Shown: in pieces, positions 43,010-51,412 of the stretch
Position numbering within the stretch: the first letter of the stretch is position 1
Layout: each line of letters opens with the position of its first letter
From: Microbispora hainanensis
Lineage (GTDB): Bacteria; Actinomycetota; Actinomycetes; Streptosporangiales; Streptosporangiaceae
Assembly (NCBI RefSeq): GCF_036186745.1
Contig: NZ_CP108086.1
Coordinates: forward strand, 6,386,001 to 6,450,000
Direction: 5' to 3'
DNA length: 64,000 bases
Position numbers and translations under genes: made by a program
The notes under the pieces: generated by a model
What the model saw: the letters and a program-made list of their open reading frames with translations, nothing else
The model's database searches: none
Told to the model about the DNA's origin: nothing

Positions 43010-43554
43010 GCGTGATCTACTCTCCTCTCGGCAGCGGGCCGATGCCGGCGTCGTACGGCCGCGAACCGGGCGGCGGCCTGGGGCGCCGTCACTCTTCCAT
43101 GCGTGACCGCTGGGAGACGCTGTGGCGCCGGGTCGGCGACCTGGCGATACAGCTCGTGGACGGCGCCGACCTCGAGGAGGCGTCGTGGCGGTTGCCCGCA
43201 CGGCCGGCATCGTGCGGCCGGGCCCGCCGCCTGATCCGCAAGCAGCTGAGCGCCTGGGGCATGGAACATGTGTCCGACGAGGCGGAGCTCCTGGTGAGCG
43301 AGCTGGTCGCGAACGTGCTGCGTCACACGTGCTGCGACGATCTCACCCTGAGGATCTCGACGGTGAACGGGCTGTTGCGCTGCGAGGTCGAGGACTGCAA
43401 CGAGGGGATCCCCAGGATGCGCTGGCCCGCCCCGGACGACGAGAGCGGCAGAGGACTGTACATATTGGACTCGCTTGCCTGCTGCTGGGGCACCGACCGC
43501 ACCCGCAGCGGCAAGATCATGTGGTTCGAGCTGCCGTCCTATGCCGGCCGCTGA
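43006..43554 (+). CDS. RsbW-like ATP-binding anti-sigma/regulatory kinase
   Basis: 182 residues from GTG 43006, a start fixed by its GTGA overlap with the DUF5999-like gene. The first 60 residues are a poorly conserved Gly/Arg-rich tail. The HATPase_c_2 domain then shows an N-box DEAELLVSELVANVLRHTC, G1-like VEDCNEGIPRMRWP and G2-like ESGRGLYILDSLACCWG. Such proteins sequester a sigma factor or phosphorylate STAS proteins. The STAS gene 231 bases downstream is the obvious partner. The cognate sigma factor is not adjacent. Confidence 0.88.
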   Translation: MSVIYSPLGSGPMPASYGREPGGGLGRRHSSMRDRWETLWRRVGDLAIQLVDGADLEEASWRLPARPASCGRARRLIRKQLSAWGMEHVSDEAELLVSELVANVLRHTCCDDLTLRISTVNGLLRCEVEDCNEGIPRMRWPAPDDESGRGLYILDSLACCWGTDRTRSGKIMWFELPSYAGR

Positions 43555-43785
43555 CGGCCGGTGCGCTCCCGGCAGGAGGACAGGTGCGAGCCGCCGTGAC
43601 GGCGGAGAGCGCGATGTGCCGGCCTCAGCCCTACCGCCGGGGCCTGAGCGGGCCGTCCGCACCTGTCCCGAAAGAGGAACGGCGCGACCGGCCGAGCAGG
43701 GCCGGGTGCGAGCACAGGACTGGATCCGGGCACAGGGCCACCCCCCGACTGGAGCGGTCATGTTGACATGATCGGGAAGGACGAG

Positions 43786-44127
43786 ATGGGAAGGCTACAT
43801 ATCGACGTCGGTTACAAGCCGCCCCACGCGGTGTTCGCTCTCAACGGGGAGCTCGACATGGCCACCGCCCCATACCTGGACGACGTGTTCACGCGGGAAT
43901 ACGAGGCGGGCCACCGGAAGGTGATCCTCGACGTGGGGAGTCTCACCTTCTGCGACTCGTACGGCCTGCGGACGATGCTGCGCCTGCAGGACCGGTGCGC
44001 CGCGGACGGCGGCCGCCTGGTGCTGGCCCAGTCGCGCGGGATGCTGGCGCGGGTGCTGAACCTGACCGGTCTCGAACGCGCGCTCGTCCAGTTCGACACC
44101 GTGGAGCGGGCCACGGCCGAGTGCTGA
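43786..44127 (+). CDS. STAS-domain anti-sigma factor antagonist
   Basis: 113 residues from ATG 43786, which has GGGAAGG five bases upstream; an ATG at 43768 would add six residues. STAS fold: PHAVFALNGELDMATAPYLD at the N-terminus and VILDVGSLTFCDSYGLRTML holding the phosphorylatable Ser in the DSxG-type loop (DSYG). This is the RsbV/SpoIIAA class: in its unphosphorylated form it binds the anti-sigma kinase and frees the sigma factor. With the preceding two genes it makes a compact partner-switching cluster. Confidence 0.92.
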   Translation: MGRLHIDVGYKPPHAVFALNGELDMATAPYLDDVFTREYEAGHRKVILDVGSLTFCDSYGLRTMLRLQDRCAADGGRLVLAQSRGMLARVLNLTGLERALVQFDTVERATAEC

Positions 44128-44139
44128 TCCCCGCTCCCG

Positions 44140-44154
44140 AGCGGCTGCGCCGCT
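44140..44154. terminator. Small convergent hairpin
   Basis: AGCGGC-TGC-GCCGCT, a perfect 6-bp stem with a 3-base loop, between the STAS and aldo/keto reductase stops. No T-run follows; weak evidence as a terminator. Confidence 0.4.
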
Positions 44155-45019
44155 AACGGCCGATCTTGTCCAGCTCGGCGACGTCCTCGTCGGAGAGCGA
44201 GAGCCCGGCGCCCGCGACGTTCTCGCGCAGGTGCGTCACCGACGAGGTGCCGGCGATCAGCAGGATGTTCGGCGACCGCTGGAGCAGCCAGGCCAGGGCG
44301 ACCGACATCGGCGTCGCGCCCAGTCCGCCGGCCACCGCCGACAGCGCCGAGGACTGCAGGGGGCTGAAGCCGCCGAGCGGGAAGAAGGGCACGTAGGCGA
44401 TGCCCTCGCCGGCGAGCTCGTCGATCAGCTCGTCGTCGTGCCGGTGGGCGAGGTTGTACATGTTCTGCACGCAGACGATCGGCGCGATCGTCCGCGCCTC
44501 GGCGACCTGCTCGGCCGTCGCGTTGCTGACTCCGAGGTGGCGGATCAGGCCCTGCCTCTGGAGCTCGGCGAGCGTCTCGAAGGGCTCGGCGAGCGAGCCG
44601 GGCCGGGGTCCCCGGGCGTCGCCGAGCCGGAGGTTGACCAGGTCGAGCACATCGAGGCCGAGGGTTTCGAGGTTCTCGTGTACGGCGCGGCGCAGGTCGT
44701 CGGGCCGCCGGGCCGGGGGCCAGCCGCCGTGCTCGTCGCGGGTCGCGCCGACCTTGGTCGCGATGTGCAGCGATTCCGGATAGGGGTGCAGCGCCTCGCG
44801 GATCAGCTGGTTGGTGACGCGCGGTCCGTAGGCGGCGGCGGTGTCGATGTGGGTGATCCCGAGCTCGACGGCCTCGCGGAGGACGGCGAGGGCGCCGTCG
44901 CGGTCGGCGGGCGGGCCCATGACCCCGGGGCCGGCGAGCTGCATGGCGCCGTAGCCGAACCGGGTGACGGTCAGGTCGCCCAGGGTCCAGGTGCCGCCGG
45001 GGATCGGGAGCGTGCTCAT
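44153..45019 (-). CDS. Aldo/keto reductase
   Basis: 288 residues, a single TIM barrel. It starts MSTLPIPGGTWTLGDLTVTR, with the catalytic Asp in GITHIDTAAAYGPRVTNQLI and Tyr in the same stretch, Lys in HIATKVGATRDEHGG, and LNLRLG-type DVLDLVNLRLGDARGPRP where many family members have a catalytic His. That His appears replaced. LRENVAGAGLSLSDEDVAEL is the usual C-terminal NADPH-binding end. It is divergent from an HxlR regulator 127 bases away, a frequent AKR-HxlR pairing. Confidence 0.92.
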   Translation of the reverse strand: MSTLPIPGGTWTLGDLTVTRFGYGAMQLAGPGVMGPPADRDGALAVLREAVELGITHIDTAAAYGPRVTNQLIREALHPYPESLHIATKVGATRDEHGGWPPARRPDDLRRAVHENLETLGLDVLDLVNLRLGDARGPRPGSLAEPFETLAELQRQGLIRHLGVSNATAEQVAEARTIAPIVCVQNMYNLAHRHDDELIDELAGEGIAYVPFFPLGGFSPLQSSALSAVAGGLGATPMSVALAWLLQRSPNILLIAGTSSVTHLRENVAGAGLSLSDEDVAELDKIGR

Positions 45020-45083
45020 GCCTCTGTCCTTCGTATCGTGCTAGGTGGTGCCTGTCGGTTCGCTGCATCAGTATTAGGGTGCA

Positions 45084-45116
45084 ACTTACCGAGAGGAAGT
45101 AGGCACTTCAGAGTGC
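45084..45116. promoter_or_regulatory. HxlR operator candidates
   Basis: Two dyads lie side by side in the AKR/HxlR divergent spacer: ACTT-N9-AAGT at 45084-45100 and GCACT-TCAG-AGTGC at 45103-45116, the latter perfect with 5-bp arms. Both are upstream of the HxlR ATG and about 65 bases from the AKR start. Confidence 0.6.
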
Positions 45117-45146
45117 GTAAGGCACCCCGGATCGAAGGAGCGGCCG

Positions 45147-45593
45147 ATGGCGACGATGACGGCGGCACAGAAGAGGGCCCAGGCCAAGGCGGAATACGAC
45201 GCCTTCCTCGCGGCGTGCCCCAGCCGCAGACTGCTCGACCGGATCTCCGACAAGTGGGTCGCGCTGATCCTGGCCGCGCTGGGCAGCGGCGGCGGCTCGC
45301 CTCAGCCGGACGCCGGCTGCGCCGGCGAGCCCCGGTCGATGCGCTACTCGGAGCTGGCGCGCCGGCTGGCCGGCGTCAGCCAGAAGATGCTCACCCAGAC
45401 GCTGCGTTCCCTGGAGCGTGACGGCCTGGTCACCCGCACCGCGACGCCGACCGTGCCCGTCACGGTCTGCTACGAGCTGACCGACCTCGGTCTCTCCCTG
45501 TACGAGATGGTGCGCGGCCTGAAGACCTGGGCCGAGACGCACATGGACGACGTGCTCGCCAGCCGCGCGGCGTACGACGCCCGCACCCACTGA
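45147..45593 (+). CDS. HxlR family transcriptional regulator
   Basis: 148 residues with AAGGAG before the ATG. Winged helix of the HxlR/MarR-like type: CPSRRLLDRISDKWVALILA at the N-terminus, then RYSELARRLAGVSQKMLTQT, LRSLERDGLVTRTATPTVPV and VCYELTDLGLSLYEMV. The N-terminal Cys (about residue 24) is the conserved redox or electrophile-sensing cysteine of the family. A Ser/Gly/Pro insert with a second Cys interrupts the region before helix 3. It is probably the repressor of the divergent aldo/keto reductase and responds to reactive carbonyls or thiol stress. Confidence 0.93.
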   Translation: MATMTAAQKRAQAKAEYDAFLAACPSRRLLDRISDKWVALILAALGSGGGSPQPDAGCAGEPRSMRYSELARRLAGVSQKMLTQTLRSLERDGLVTRTATPTVPVTVCYELTDLGLSLYEMVRGLKTWAETHMDDVLASRAAYDARTH

Positions 45594-45657
45594 CGCCCGG
45601 CGACGGCCGTCGCGCCGCGCACGCGGGACGCGGCGGCCACCCGGGCGCCTTCTGCGA

Positions 45658-46143
45658 TCACCCGCTCACCTTCCGCAGGAACTCGCTCACGTTGACCGCG
45701 GTCCTGCCGATCTTCTCTTCGAGCGTGAGCGATTCCGGCATCCGCCCGCCGGGCCCGACGTCCTTCTTGCCCCGCAGATAGAGGGAGCAGGCCAGGTCGG
45801 TGCAGATGTAGGCGCCCACCGAGTTGCCGCCGCCCCCGGCGCGGCGCGCGGTCATCAGCGACACGCCGTCACCGGTGTGCGTGGTCAGGCAGAGCGAGCA
45901 CATGCTGCGCCGTACATGTCCGGCGTTCGGGGCGGCCCGGCGCAGCGCCACCCCCACCAGCCGGTCGCCCTGCTCGGCGACCAGGTACGCGCGACCTGGT
46001 GAGGAGGGGTCCTGCCAGCCCAGGAAGTCCAGGTCGTCCCAGGGCCGCGCGTCCAGATCCCTGGGGACGGCAAGGCGCTTGACCTCGCCCTTTGTGCAGT
46101 TGACGAACGATGCGCGGATCTCGCGCTCGGCGATCGGCCTCAT
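45658..46143 (-). CDS. FBP-domain (EF-G-binding, FusB-like) zinc-finger protein
   Basis: 161 residues from ATG 46143 (MRPIAEREIRASFVNCTKGE). The C-terminal treble-clef zinc finger is visible as MCSLCLTTHTGDGVSLMTAR followed by YICTDLACSLYLRGKKD, a C-x2-C...C-x4-C set. This matches the FBP_C / FusB C-terminal fold, which binds elongation factor G; the FusB proteins confer fusidic acid tolerance. The actinobacterial homologues are usually of unknown role, so resistance should not be assumed. Single gene, same strand as nothing nearby. Confidence 0.85.
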   Translation of the reverse strand: MRPIAEREIRASFVNCTKGEVKRLAVPRDLDARPWDDLDFLGWQDPSSPGRAYLVAEQGDRLVGVALRRAAPNAGHVRRSMCSLCLTTHTGDGVSLMTARRAGGGGNSVGAYICTDLACSLYLRGKKDVGPGGRMPESLTLEEKIGRTAVNVSEFLRKVSG

Positions 46144-46225
46144 AGGCAAAAACCTATCGGCAGCCGAATTTCGGGGCAAACCATTAAGTTTTTTCCTAGG
46201 AACCCTAGGAAGCCCACGCCAGGCG

Positions 46226-46300
46226 AATCGTTCGACCCACTAACGAATGTGTTATCGTTCGAAAGTGAAACGTTCAAAACACTAACGTTTGCTGGGCGAA
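46226..46300. promoter_or_regulatory. AT-rich multi-dyad regulatory region before the epoxide hydrolase remnant
   Basis: AACGA (46243-46247) pairs with TCGTT (46256-46260), and AACGTT occurs twice further on (about 46271 and 46286), with shared halves AACG/CGTT at near-regular spacing. This looks like a repressor-binding region, yet no regulator gene remains beside it. The controlled gene is itself a remnant. Confidence 0.55.
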
Positions 46301-46323
46301 CGAACCCCCCTGGAGTCGAAAAC

Positions 46324-46599
46324 CATGATCAAGCCGTTCCGCATCGCCATCCCCCAGGCCGACCTCGACGACCTGACCGACCGGCTCGCCCGCACCCGCC
46401 GGCCGAGCGGCGGTACGACATCCGGCACTGGTCGGAGTTCGAGCGCGGCGGCCACTTCGCCGCGATGGAGGTGCCCGAGCTGCTCGCCGGGGACGTGCGG
46501 GACTTCTTCCTCACCCTGCTCGACAAGACCCTGCTCGACAAGCGCCTGCTCGACAAGCGCCTGCTCGACAAGCCCGAGAGCCGGGTCCCGGACGCGTGA
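46324..46599 (+). pseudogene. Epoxide hydrolase remnant (internal deletion and frameshift)
   Basis: ATG 46324 starts MIKPFRIAIPQADLDDLTDR and LARTRRP, the EHN domain at the start of epoxide hydrolases. At about 46405 homology jumps to the C-terminus in another frame: ERRYDIRHWSEFERGGHFAA, then MEVPELLAGDVRDFFLTL, which holds the catalytic-His region. About 320 residues, including the nucleophile, are missing. Four in-frame LLDKR-type repeats end the C-terminal frame. Confidence 0.87.
46516..46575 (+). repeat. 15-bp tandem repeat, four copies
   Basis: CTGCTCGACAAGCGC and close variants repeat at 46516, 46531, 46546 and 46561, encoding LLDKT, LLDKR, LLDKR and LLDKP at the end of the epoxide hydrolase remnant. 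Confidence 0.9.
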
Positions 46600-46636
46600 T
46601 CGTCACGGGACCCCGGGCACGATGGGTCGGGATGCG

Positions 46637-47878
46637 TCACGGGAGCCGGTCGCGGCGGCGGGTCAGCGACGCGATCTCGGCGCTGTTCCCCGCCAGGCCG
46701 ATGGCCGTGTCGTAGGCCGCGCGCGCCTCACGACCACGGCCCAGCCGGCGCAGCAGATCGGCACGGGTGGCGTGGTATGCGTGATAACCGGCCAACCGGG
46801 CCTCAAGCCGGTCGACGGCCGCCAGCGCCACCTCCGGGCCGTCGAGCTCGGCGACCGCGACGGCCCGGTTGAGCGCGACGACCGGCGAGGGATCGATGCG
46901 GACGAGCTGGTCATAGAGGGCGAGGACCTGCGACCAGTCGGTGTCGCGCATGTCACGGGCGGAGGTGTGCACGGCGTTGATCGCCGCGAGGATCTGGTAG
47001 CGGCCCGGGGCCACCCCGGCGGCGGCAGCGGCGAGGCGCTCGCGCACCAGCCGGTGCCCCTCGGCGATCAGCGCCGTATCCCAGGCCCCGCGGTCCTGCT
47101 CGTCGAGGGCGACCAGGTCACCGCCGGCCGAGACCCGGGCGGGACGGCGGGCCTCGGTCAGGAGCATCAGCGCCAGCAGCCCGGCCACCTCACCGTCATC
47201 GGGCAGCAGCACCCGGATCAGGCGGGTGAGCCGGATCGCCTCGGCGGTCAGCTCCTGCCGTACGGGATCGGCGCCGGGGCCGGTGGACAGGTAGCCCTCG
47301 TTGAACACGAGATAGAGGACGGCGAGGACGCCGGAGACGCGCGCCGGGAGGTCCTCCGCCGACGGCATTCGATAGGGGATGCGCGCCGCCTTGATCTTGG
47401 CCTTCGCCCGGGTGATCCGCTGCCCCATGGCGCTCTCGGCCACCAGGAACGCACGGGCGATCTCGGGCATGGTCAGCCCGGCGACCATGCGCAGCGTCAG
47501 CGCCACGCGGGCCTCCATGGCCAGTGCGGGGTGACAGCAGGTGAAGATCAGCCGGAGCCGGTCGTCGTCGATGACGCCGACCGGCTCGGGCGGGTCGTCG
47601 TCGTGGACCATCCGCGCCTCCCTGTGCTTGTCGTCGCGTTTGCTCTCGCGGCGGATCCGGTCGATGGCCTTGCGGGCGGCGGTGGTGGTCAGCCAGGCGC
47701 CGGGGTTGGGCGGCACGCCGTCGGCCGGCCACCGCTCGACGGCGGTCGCGAACGCCTCGGCGGCCGCCTCCTCGGCGATGTCGAGGTCGCTGAAGCGCCT
47801 GGTCAGGGCGGCGACCACCCGTGCCCATTCCGTACGGTGGGCCTGGGTGATCGCCTCGCGTACGTCGATCCTGTTCAC
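46637..47878 (-). CDS. ECF42 group RNA polymerase sigma factor
   Basis: 413 residues. Sigma region 2 (WARVVAALTRRFSDLDIAEE) and the WPADGVPPNPGAWLTTTAAR segment lead to region 4 (LTMPEIARAFLVAESAMGQR). A large C-terminal DUF6596/TPR-like domain follows with AVLYLVFNEGYLSTG. This is the ECF42 layout, in which a YCII/DGPF protein is co-encoded in place of an anti-sigma factor. GTG 47878 overlaps the stop of that gene (GTGA). Last gene of a three-gene operon with the RibD-like and YCII genes. Confidence 0.94.
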   Translation of the reverse strand: MNRIDVREAITQAHRTEWARVVAALTRRFSDLDIAEEAAAEAFATAVERWPADGVPPNPGAWLTTTAARKAIDRIRRESKRDDKHREARMVHDDDPPEPVGVIDDDRLRLIFTCCHPALAMEARVALTLRMVAGLTMPEIARAFLVAESAMGQRITRAKAKIKAARIPYRMPSAEDLPARVSGVLAVLYLVFNEGYLSTGPGADPVRQELTAEAIRLTRLIRVLLPDDGEVAGLLALMLLTEARRPARVSAGGDLVALDEQDRGAWDTALIAEGHRLVRERLAAAAAGVAPGRYQILAAINAVHTSARDMRDTDWSQVLALYDQLVRIDPSPVVALNRAVAVAELDGPEVALAAVDRLEARLAGYHAYHATRADLLRRLGRGREARAAYDTAIGLAGNSAEIASLTRRRDRLP

Positions 47879-48198
47879 AGGAACGGCCGCACCTCGACTT
47901 TCCGGTTGCAGGCTTTCGACCCCTCGGCCGCCAGCCTGAGCGCCACGTCGAGGTCGGCGGCCTCGACGATCCAGAAACCGGCGAGGAACTCCTTCGACTC
48001 CAGGAAGGGCCCGTCGGTGACCATCGCCGCCCCGTCCCGGTTGTCGACCACGGTGGCCGTGCCGGGCGAGGCGAGGCCGCCGGCGAAAACCCAGTGGCCC
48101 TCGGTCTGGAGCCGGTCGTTGAACACGTCGATCGCGGCGTCCTCCTCCGGGGTGGCGAGGCCGGGGCGGTCGTGGATCACGGAGAACAGGTACCGCAT
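47875..48198 (-). CDS. YCII-related DGPF-type protein (ECF42 partner)
   Basis: 107 residues: MRYLFSVIHDRPGLATPEED, then AMVTDGPFLESKEFLAGFWI. The DGPF motif defines the family that accompanies ECF42 sigma factors. The ferredoxin-like fold has a conserved His and Asp and no proven enzymatic role. Its stop overlaps the sigma gene start. It lies between the RibD-type reductase and the sigma factor. Confidence 0.93.
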   Translation of the reverse strand: MRYLFSVIHDRPGLATPEEDAAIDVFNDRLQTEGHWVFAGGLASPGTATVVDNRDGAAMVTDGPFLESKEFLAGFWIVEAADLDVALRLAAEGSKACNRKVEVRPFL

Positions 48199-48252
48199 CT
48201 GAAGATCATCTCCTGTGGCATCGGGGCTGGGAGGGCGTACGGGTCGGGGACG

Positions 48253-48873
48253 TCACGGTGTCGCGTACTGCGGGCGCCCCGCCGGGCGGTAGACCTGGAT
48301 CGTCACACCCTTGGCGTCGGCGCGCGACTCGATCAGGTCGAGCGCGAGGTCCGGGCCGGCGTCCGGGAACAGCCGCACGCCCTGGCCGACGATGACGGGA
48401 ACGACGATCAGCGTCATCTCGTCGACCAGGTCGTGCTCCAGCAGCCACCGGGTCAGGATGCCGCTGCCGTGCACCTGCAGTTCACCTCCCGGCCTGGCCT
48501 TCAGGCCGGCGACGGCGGTCGCGAGGTCGCCGGGCAGGACGGTGGTGCCCGGCCACGCCGGTTCGGTGAGCGTGGCCGACGCGACGTACTTCGGCCGGGT
48601 GTTCAACGCCCGCACGACGGGCTCCCAGCCGGGGGCGTCCTCGACCGTCATGGTCCCCCACGACCCGGCGAACAACTCGTAGGTCCGCCGCCCGAACAGG
48701 AACGCGTCGGCGCGCTGGTAGGTCTCCTTGATGTACGCGTGGGTCTCCTCGTCGCCCTTGCCCAGGGCCCATCCGCCGCGCTCGAATCCGTTCCTGAGGT
48801 CCTCGTCCGACGCGCCGCCGTTCCCCTGCATCACTCCGTCGAGGGTCACCTGGGTCATGGTCGTCAGCTTCAT
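48253..48873 (-). CDS. Dihydrofolate reductase-like (RibD C-terminal family) protein
   Basis: 206 residues, one RibD_C/DHFR-like domain. MKLTTMTQVTLDGVMQGNGG opens the fold, with DAFLFGRRTYELFAGSWG and LQVHGSGILTRWLLEHDLVD (nucleotide-binding region) and VVPVIVGQGVRLFPDAG near the end. Such proteins are widespread NADPH-binding reductases of unknown substrate and are not genuine folA or ribD. It is the first gene of the operon with the YCII protein and ECF42 sigma factor, 54 bases upstream of the former. Confidence 0.92.
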   Translation of the reverse strand: MKLTTMTQVTLDGVMQGNGGASDEDLRNGFERGGWALGKGDEETHAYIKETYQRADAFLFGRRTYELFAGSWGTMTVEDAPGWEPVVRALNTRPKYVASATLTEPAWPGTTVLPGDLATAVAGLKARPGGELQVHGSGILTRWLLEHDLVDEMTLIVVPVIVGQGVRLFPDAGPDLALDLIESRADAKGVTIQVYRPAGRPQYATP

Positions 48874-49250
48874 GGTCGCGTTTCCTTCTCTGGGCGCCGC
48901 TGGGCGCCGCCCTTGTGGGCGGCCTCACCCCTGCTACGAACGCCTCCGCCTCGATCCGACACCGCCTCGCGGACTTTCTCGCGAAAACGCCGGATGCAGG
49001 GGACGGGCGCAGGGGGTGACGGTTCGAGTGCGAAGCGTTACCATTCGATGACCGAGCGTTGAAGTAAGCCCCGCCAAGGAGCGTCGCGAAGAGGGCTCCG
49101 GCCCGGCTGGAAGAGCATCTTCATCGTCTGGTGACCCCGGCTCCGCCCCGTCCCGCCCCCGGCACCGTCCAGGGGCGGGACGTTTCGCGTGACGCCAGGA
49201 CCCCGGAAACTCCGGTGCGGGCCGTCGGCGCCGGCTGGCAGACTGCGCGG
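48874..49250. other. Intergenic region between the RibD-like and DinB genes
   Basis: 377 bases, divergent promoters at both edges. I see no gene. The only strong structure is the 11-bp hairpin listed at 49149-49182. Confidence 0.55.
49149..49182 (+). terminator. 11-bp perfect hairpin upstream of dinB
   Basis: CGTCCCGCCCC (49149-49159) pairs with GGGGCGGGACG (49172-49182), loop of 12, followed by TTT. No + strand gene ends just before it, so it is more likely a 5' leader structure or attenuator of the DinB gene than the terminator of a known gene. Confidence 0.55.
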
Positions 49251-49841
49251 ATGACCACATGGGATCCGAAGAACGACCTGCACCGCTATCTGCAAACCGC
49301 CCGCGACGCTCTGCTGTGGAAGCTCGACGGGCTCTCCGAATATGAGATCCGCCGCCCGCTGACGCCCACCGGAACCAATCTCCTTGGGCTCGTCAAACAC
49401 CTCGCGGGGGTGGAGGCGGGCTACTTCGGCGAGGTCTTCGGGCGGCCGTTCGGCGAACCGATGCCGTGGATGGAGGACGACTCCGAGGACAACGCGGACA
49501 TGTGGGCCACAGAGGACGAGTCGCGTGACGACATCATCGGCCTGTACCGCCGGGTGTGGCAGCACGCGGACGCCACGATCGCCGCGCTGGCGATCGACGC
49601 GACCGGCCGTGTGCCGTGGTGGCCGGACGAGCGGAGCGAGGCGACGCTGCACCAGGTCCTGGTGCACGTGATCGCCGAGCTCAACCGGCACGTCGGCCAC
49701 GCCGACATCGTCAGGGAGCTCATCGACGGAGCCGCCGGGCTGCGGGACGGCGGTCTCAACCTGCCCTCCGGCGATCAGAAGTGGTGGGAGGACTACCGGA
49801 ACCGGCTGGAGGAGACGGCACGGCGAGCCGCCCAGGCCTGA
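49251..49841 (+). CDS. DinB family protein (DUF664)
   Basis: 196 residues from ATG 49251. Four-helix DinB fold: LHRYLQTARDALLWKLDGLS, LLGLVKHLAGVEAGYFGEVF (first metal-binding His) and TLHQVLVHVIAELNRHVGHA (HxxxH pair). These match the three-His site of DinB/YfiT metalloproteins, often thiol-dependent transferases (bacillithiol or mycothiol). The substrate is unknown. Confidence 0.9.
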   Translation: MTTWDPKNDLHRYLQTARDALLWKLDGLSEYEIRRPLTPTGTNLLGLVKHLAGVEAGYFGEVFGRPFGEPMPWMEDDSEDNADMWATEDESRDDIIGLYRRVWQHADATIAALAIDATGRVPWWPDERSEATLHQVLVHVIAELNRHVGHADIVRELIDGAAGLRDGGLNLPSGDQKWWEDYRNRLEETARRAAQA

Positions 49842-49981
49842 TCGCTTCCGGGCCGCTCAAACGCGCCGTTCAACGCACACGCGGTTCGAACAATGCCCTT
49901 CGGATCGCGCCGGTCGGGCCTCGTTGTTCGAGCGGCGATGTCGGGGCCGTCGGAGAAACCGGCCGGAAGTACGGTCGCGGG

Positions 49982-50005
49982 CGGCCGGAACCATGCTTCC
50001 GGCCG
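49982..50005 (+). terminator. 9-bp perfect hairpin between dinB and the DUF418 gene
   Basis: CGGCCGGAA (49982-49990) pairs with TTCCGGCCG (49997-50005) around a 6-base loop. It lies 141 bases after the DinB stop and 39 before the DUF418 start. A separate CGAACAA/TTGTTCG pair at 49887 and 49924 flanks a 30-base loop upstream. A terminator is likely; T-runs are absent. Confidence 0.55.
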
Positions 50006-50043
50006 ATAACGGCGAAGGGCCGCCGTCCGCAGGATGAGGGCTC

Positions 50044-51093
50044 ATGCACCGTGAGAACACCTCCTCCCCCGCCGTACGCCTCCGGCCCGGCGAGGGCGGC
50101 CACGCCACCACCTCGGCGGGCCGCCCGCGGATCGCCGCGCTCGACGTCGTGCGCGGGTTCGCCCTGTGCGGCATCCTGCTCGCCAACGTCCAGCCGATCG
50201 CCGCGACCGGCGCGTTCACCGCGACGTCCGATCCCGGGGGCGCTGAGGCCGCCTGGCTGGGCCTGCTCGTCGAGCAGCGCTTCTTCCCGATCTTCTCCCT
50301 GCTCTTCGGCGTCGGGTTCTCGCTGCTGCTGGACTCCGCGGCCGCCCGCACCGCCCGCCCGCGCGTGGTCCTGCTGCGCCGGCTCCTGGTGCTGCTCGCG
50401 CTCGGCGTGGCGCACTTCGTGCTGCTGTGGCACGGCGACATCCTGAGCACCTACGCCGCCATCGGCCTGCTGGTGCTGCTGCCCTCGACCTGGCTGCCCC
50501 GCCTGGCCGTCGCCGCCCTGGCCCCCGTGTTCGTCGCCGTGTCGCTGCTCATCGGAGGCGACCGGCTCGTCCTGATCGCGGGGCTGTTCCTGCTGGGCTC
50601 GGCACTGGTCCGCTATGGCATGATCGACCGGCTGGAGCGGTCGGCGCGGGTGCCGGCCGTGCTCGCCTTGGTCCTGGCCGCCGCCGCGGCGCCCGTGCTG
50701 TGGCTCCAGACCCGGTCCGACTCGGTGAGCCGCGCCTTCAGCATCTCGCTGGCCGGGGCCGGGCTGCTGATCGCCGGGGTGTACGTCTGCGTCCTGCTGG
50801 TCGCGCTCAGGACCCCGCTGCGGCCGGTTCTGCAAACGGTGTTCGCGCCGCTCGGGCGGATGGCGCTGACGAACTACCTGTCCGCGACGGTCCTGGTGCT
50901 GGTGGCGAGCCTCGCTTTCGAGGGTCCGCCGCACACCTGGCCGGGCTCGACCGTGCTCCTGATCGCCGGCGTCATCCTCGCCGTCCAGTGGGTGTGGTCC
51001 ACCCTGTGGCTGCGCCGCTATCGGCAGGGCCCGCTGGAGTGGCTGTGGCGCTGGGCCACCTGGGCCCGCCGCCCGCCCCTGCGCCGCGGGTAG
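50044..51093 (+). CDS. DUF418 family membrane protein
   Basis: 349 residues with about eight hydrophobic helices. [20 protein letters not shown] near residue 34 is the conserved opening of the DUF418 family, and [19 protein letters not shown] follows. The C-terminus has [19 protein letters not shown] and [20 protein letters not shown], the DUF418 core. Homologues are often called YeiB-like; transport or acyltransfer roles have been proposed but not shown. Single gene between two hairpins. Confidence 0.9.
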   Translation: MHRENTSSPAVRLRPGEGGHATTSAGRPRIAALDVVRGFALCGILLANVQPIAATGAFTATSDPGGAEAAWLGLLVEQRFFPIFSLLFGVGFSLLLDSAAARTARPRVVLLRRLLVLLALGVAHFVLLWHGDILSTYAAIGLLVLLPSTWLPRLAVAALAPVFVAVSLLIGGDRLVLIAGLFLLGSALVRYGMIDRLERSARVPAVLALVLAAAAAPVLWLQTRSDSVSRAFSISLAGAGLLIAGVYVCVLLVALRTPLRPVLQTVFAPLGRMALTNYLSATVLVLVASLAFEGPPHTWPGSTVLLIAGVILAVQWVWSTLWLRRYRQGPLEWLWRWATWARRPPLRRG

Positions 51094-51412
51094 GCGGCGC
51101 GTCACGGGGAGACCGGCCCCCGCCTTTCCCGGCCCCGCCTTTCCAGCCCCTGCCTTCGGGGCCCGGCACTTCGGGGCCCGGCCCTTCCAGCCCCCGTCTT
51201 TCCCGGCCGTGCCTTCCTGCCCCTGCCGTCCGAGCCCGGGGTGTGAGGGTGCGCGTACGGGCTGGTGTAGGGTGCCGGTCACGGCGGCGACGACGCGAGG
51301 AGGTGAGCCCCATTTCCGCTGAACAGGTCGGGTGCTCCCTTCTCCCCATGCGTTCGGTCGCGTAGAGGCAGGCGACCGCGGGAGCGCCCTCGGCACATCG
51401 AAAGGCTCTCCC
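51094..51412. repeat. Degenerate CCTTTCCAG-type repeats and intergenic region
   Basis: 319 bases without a gene. From about 51117 to 51230 a diverged unit of about 14-17 bases recurs (variants of CCCCGCCTTTCCAGC, CCCTGCCTTCGGGGC and CCCGGCACTTCGGGG), seven times in all. I see no regular spacing that suggests protein binding. The remainder up to the TTG start at 51413 is featureless. Confidence 0.5.

Noticed and set aside
43615..43766. Small ORF starting MCRPQPYRRG between the kinase and STAS genes
   Set aside because: It shares the first three residues with the DUF5999-like protein but nothing else, is Arg/Pro-rich and lacks a clear ribosome-binding site.
46516..46575. CRISPR or operator array
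   Set aside because: The 15-base units are contiguous and in the coding frame of the epoxide hydrolase remnant, so it is coding slippage.
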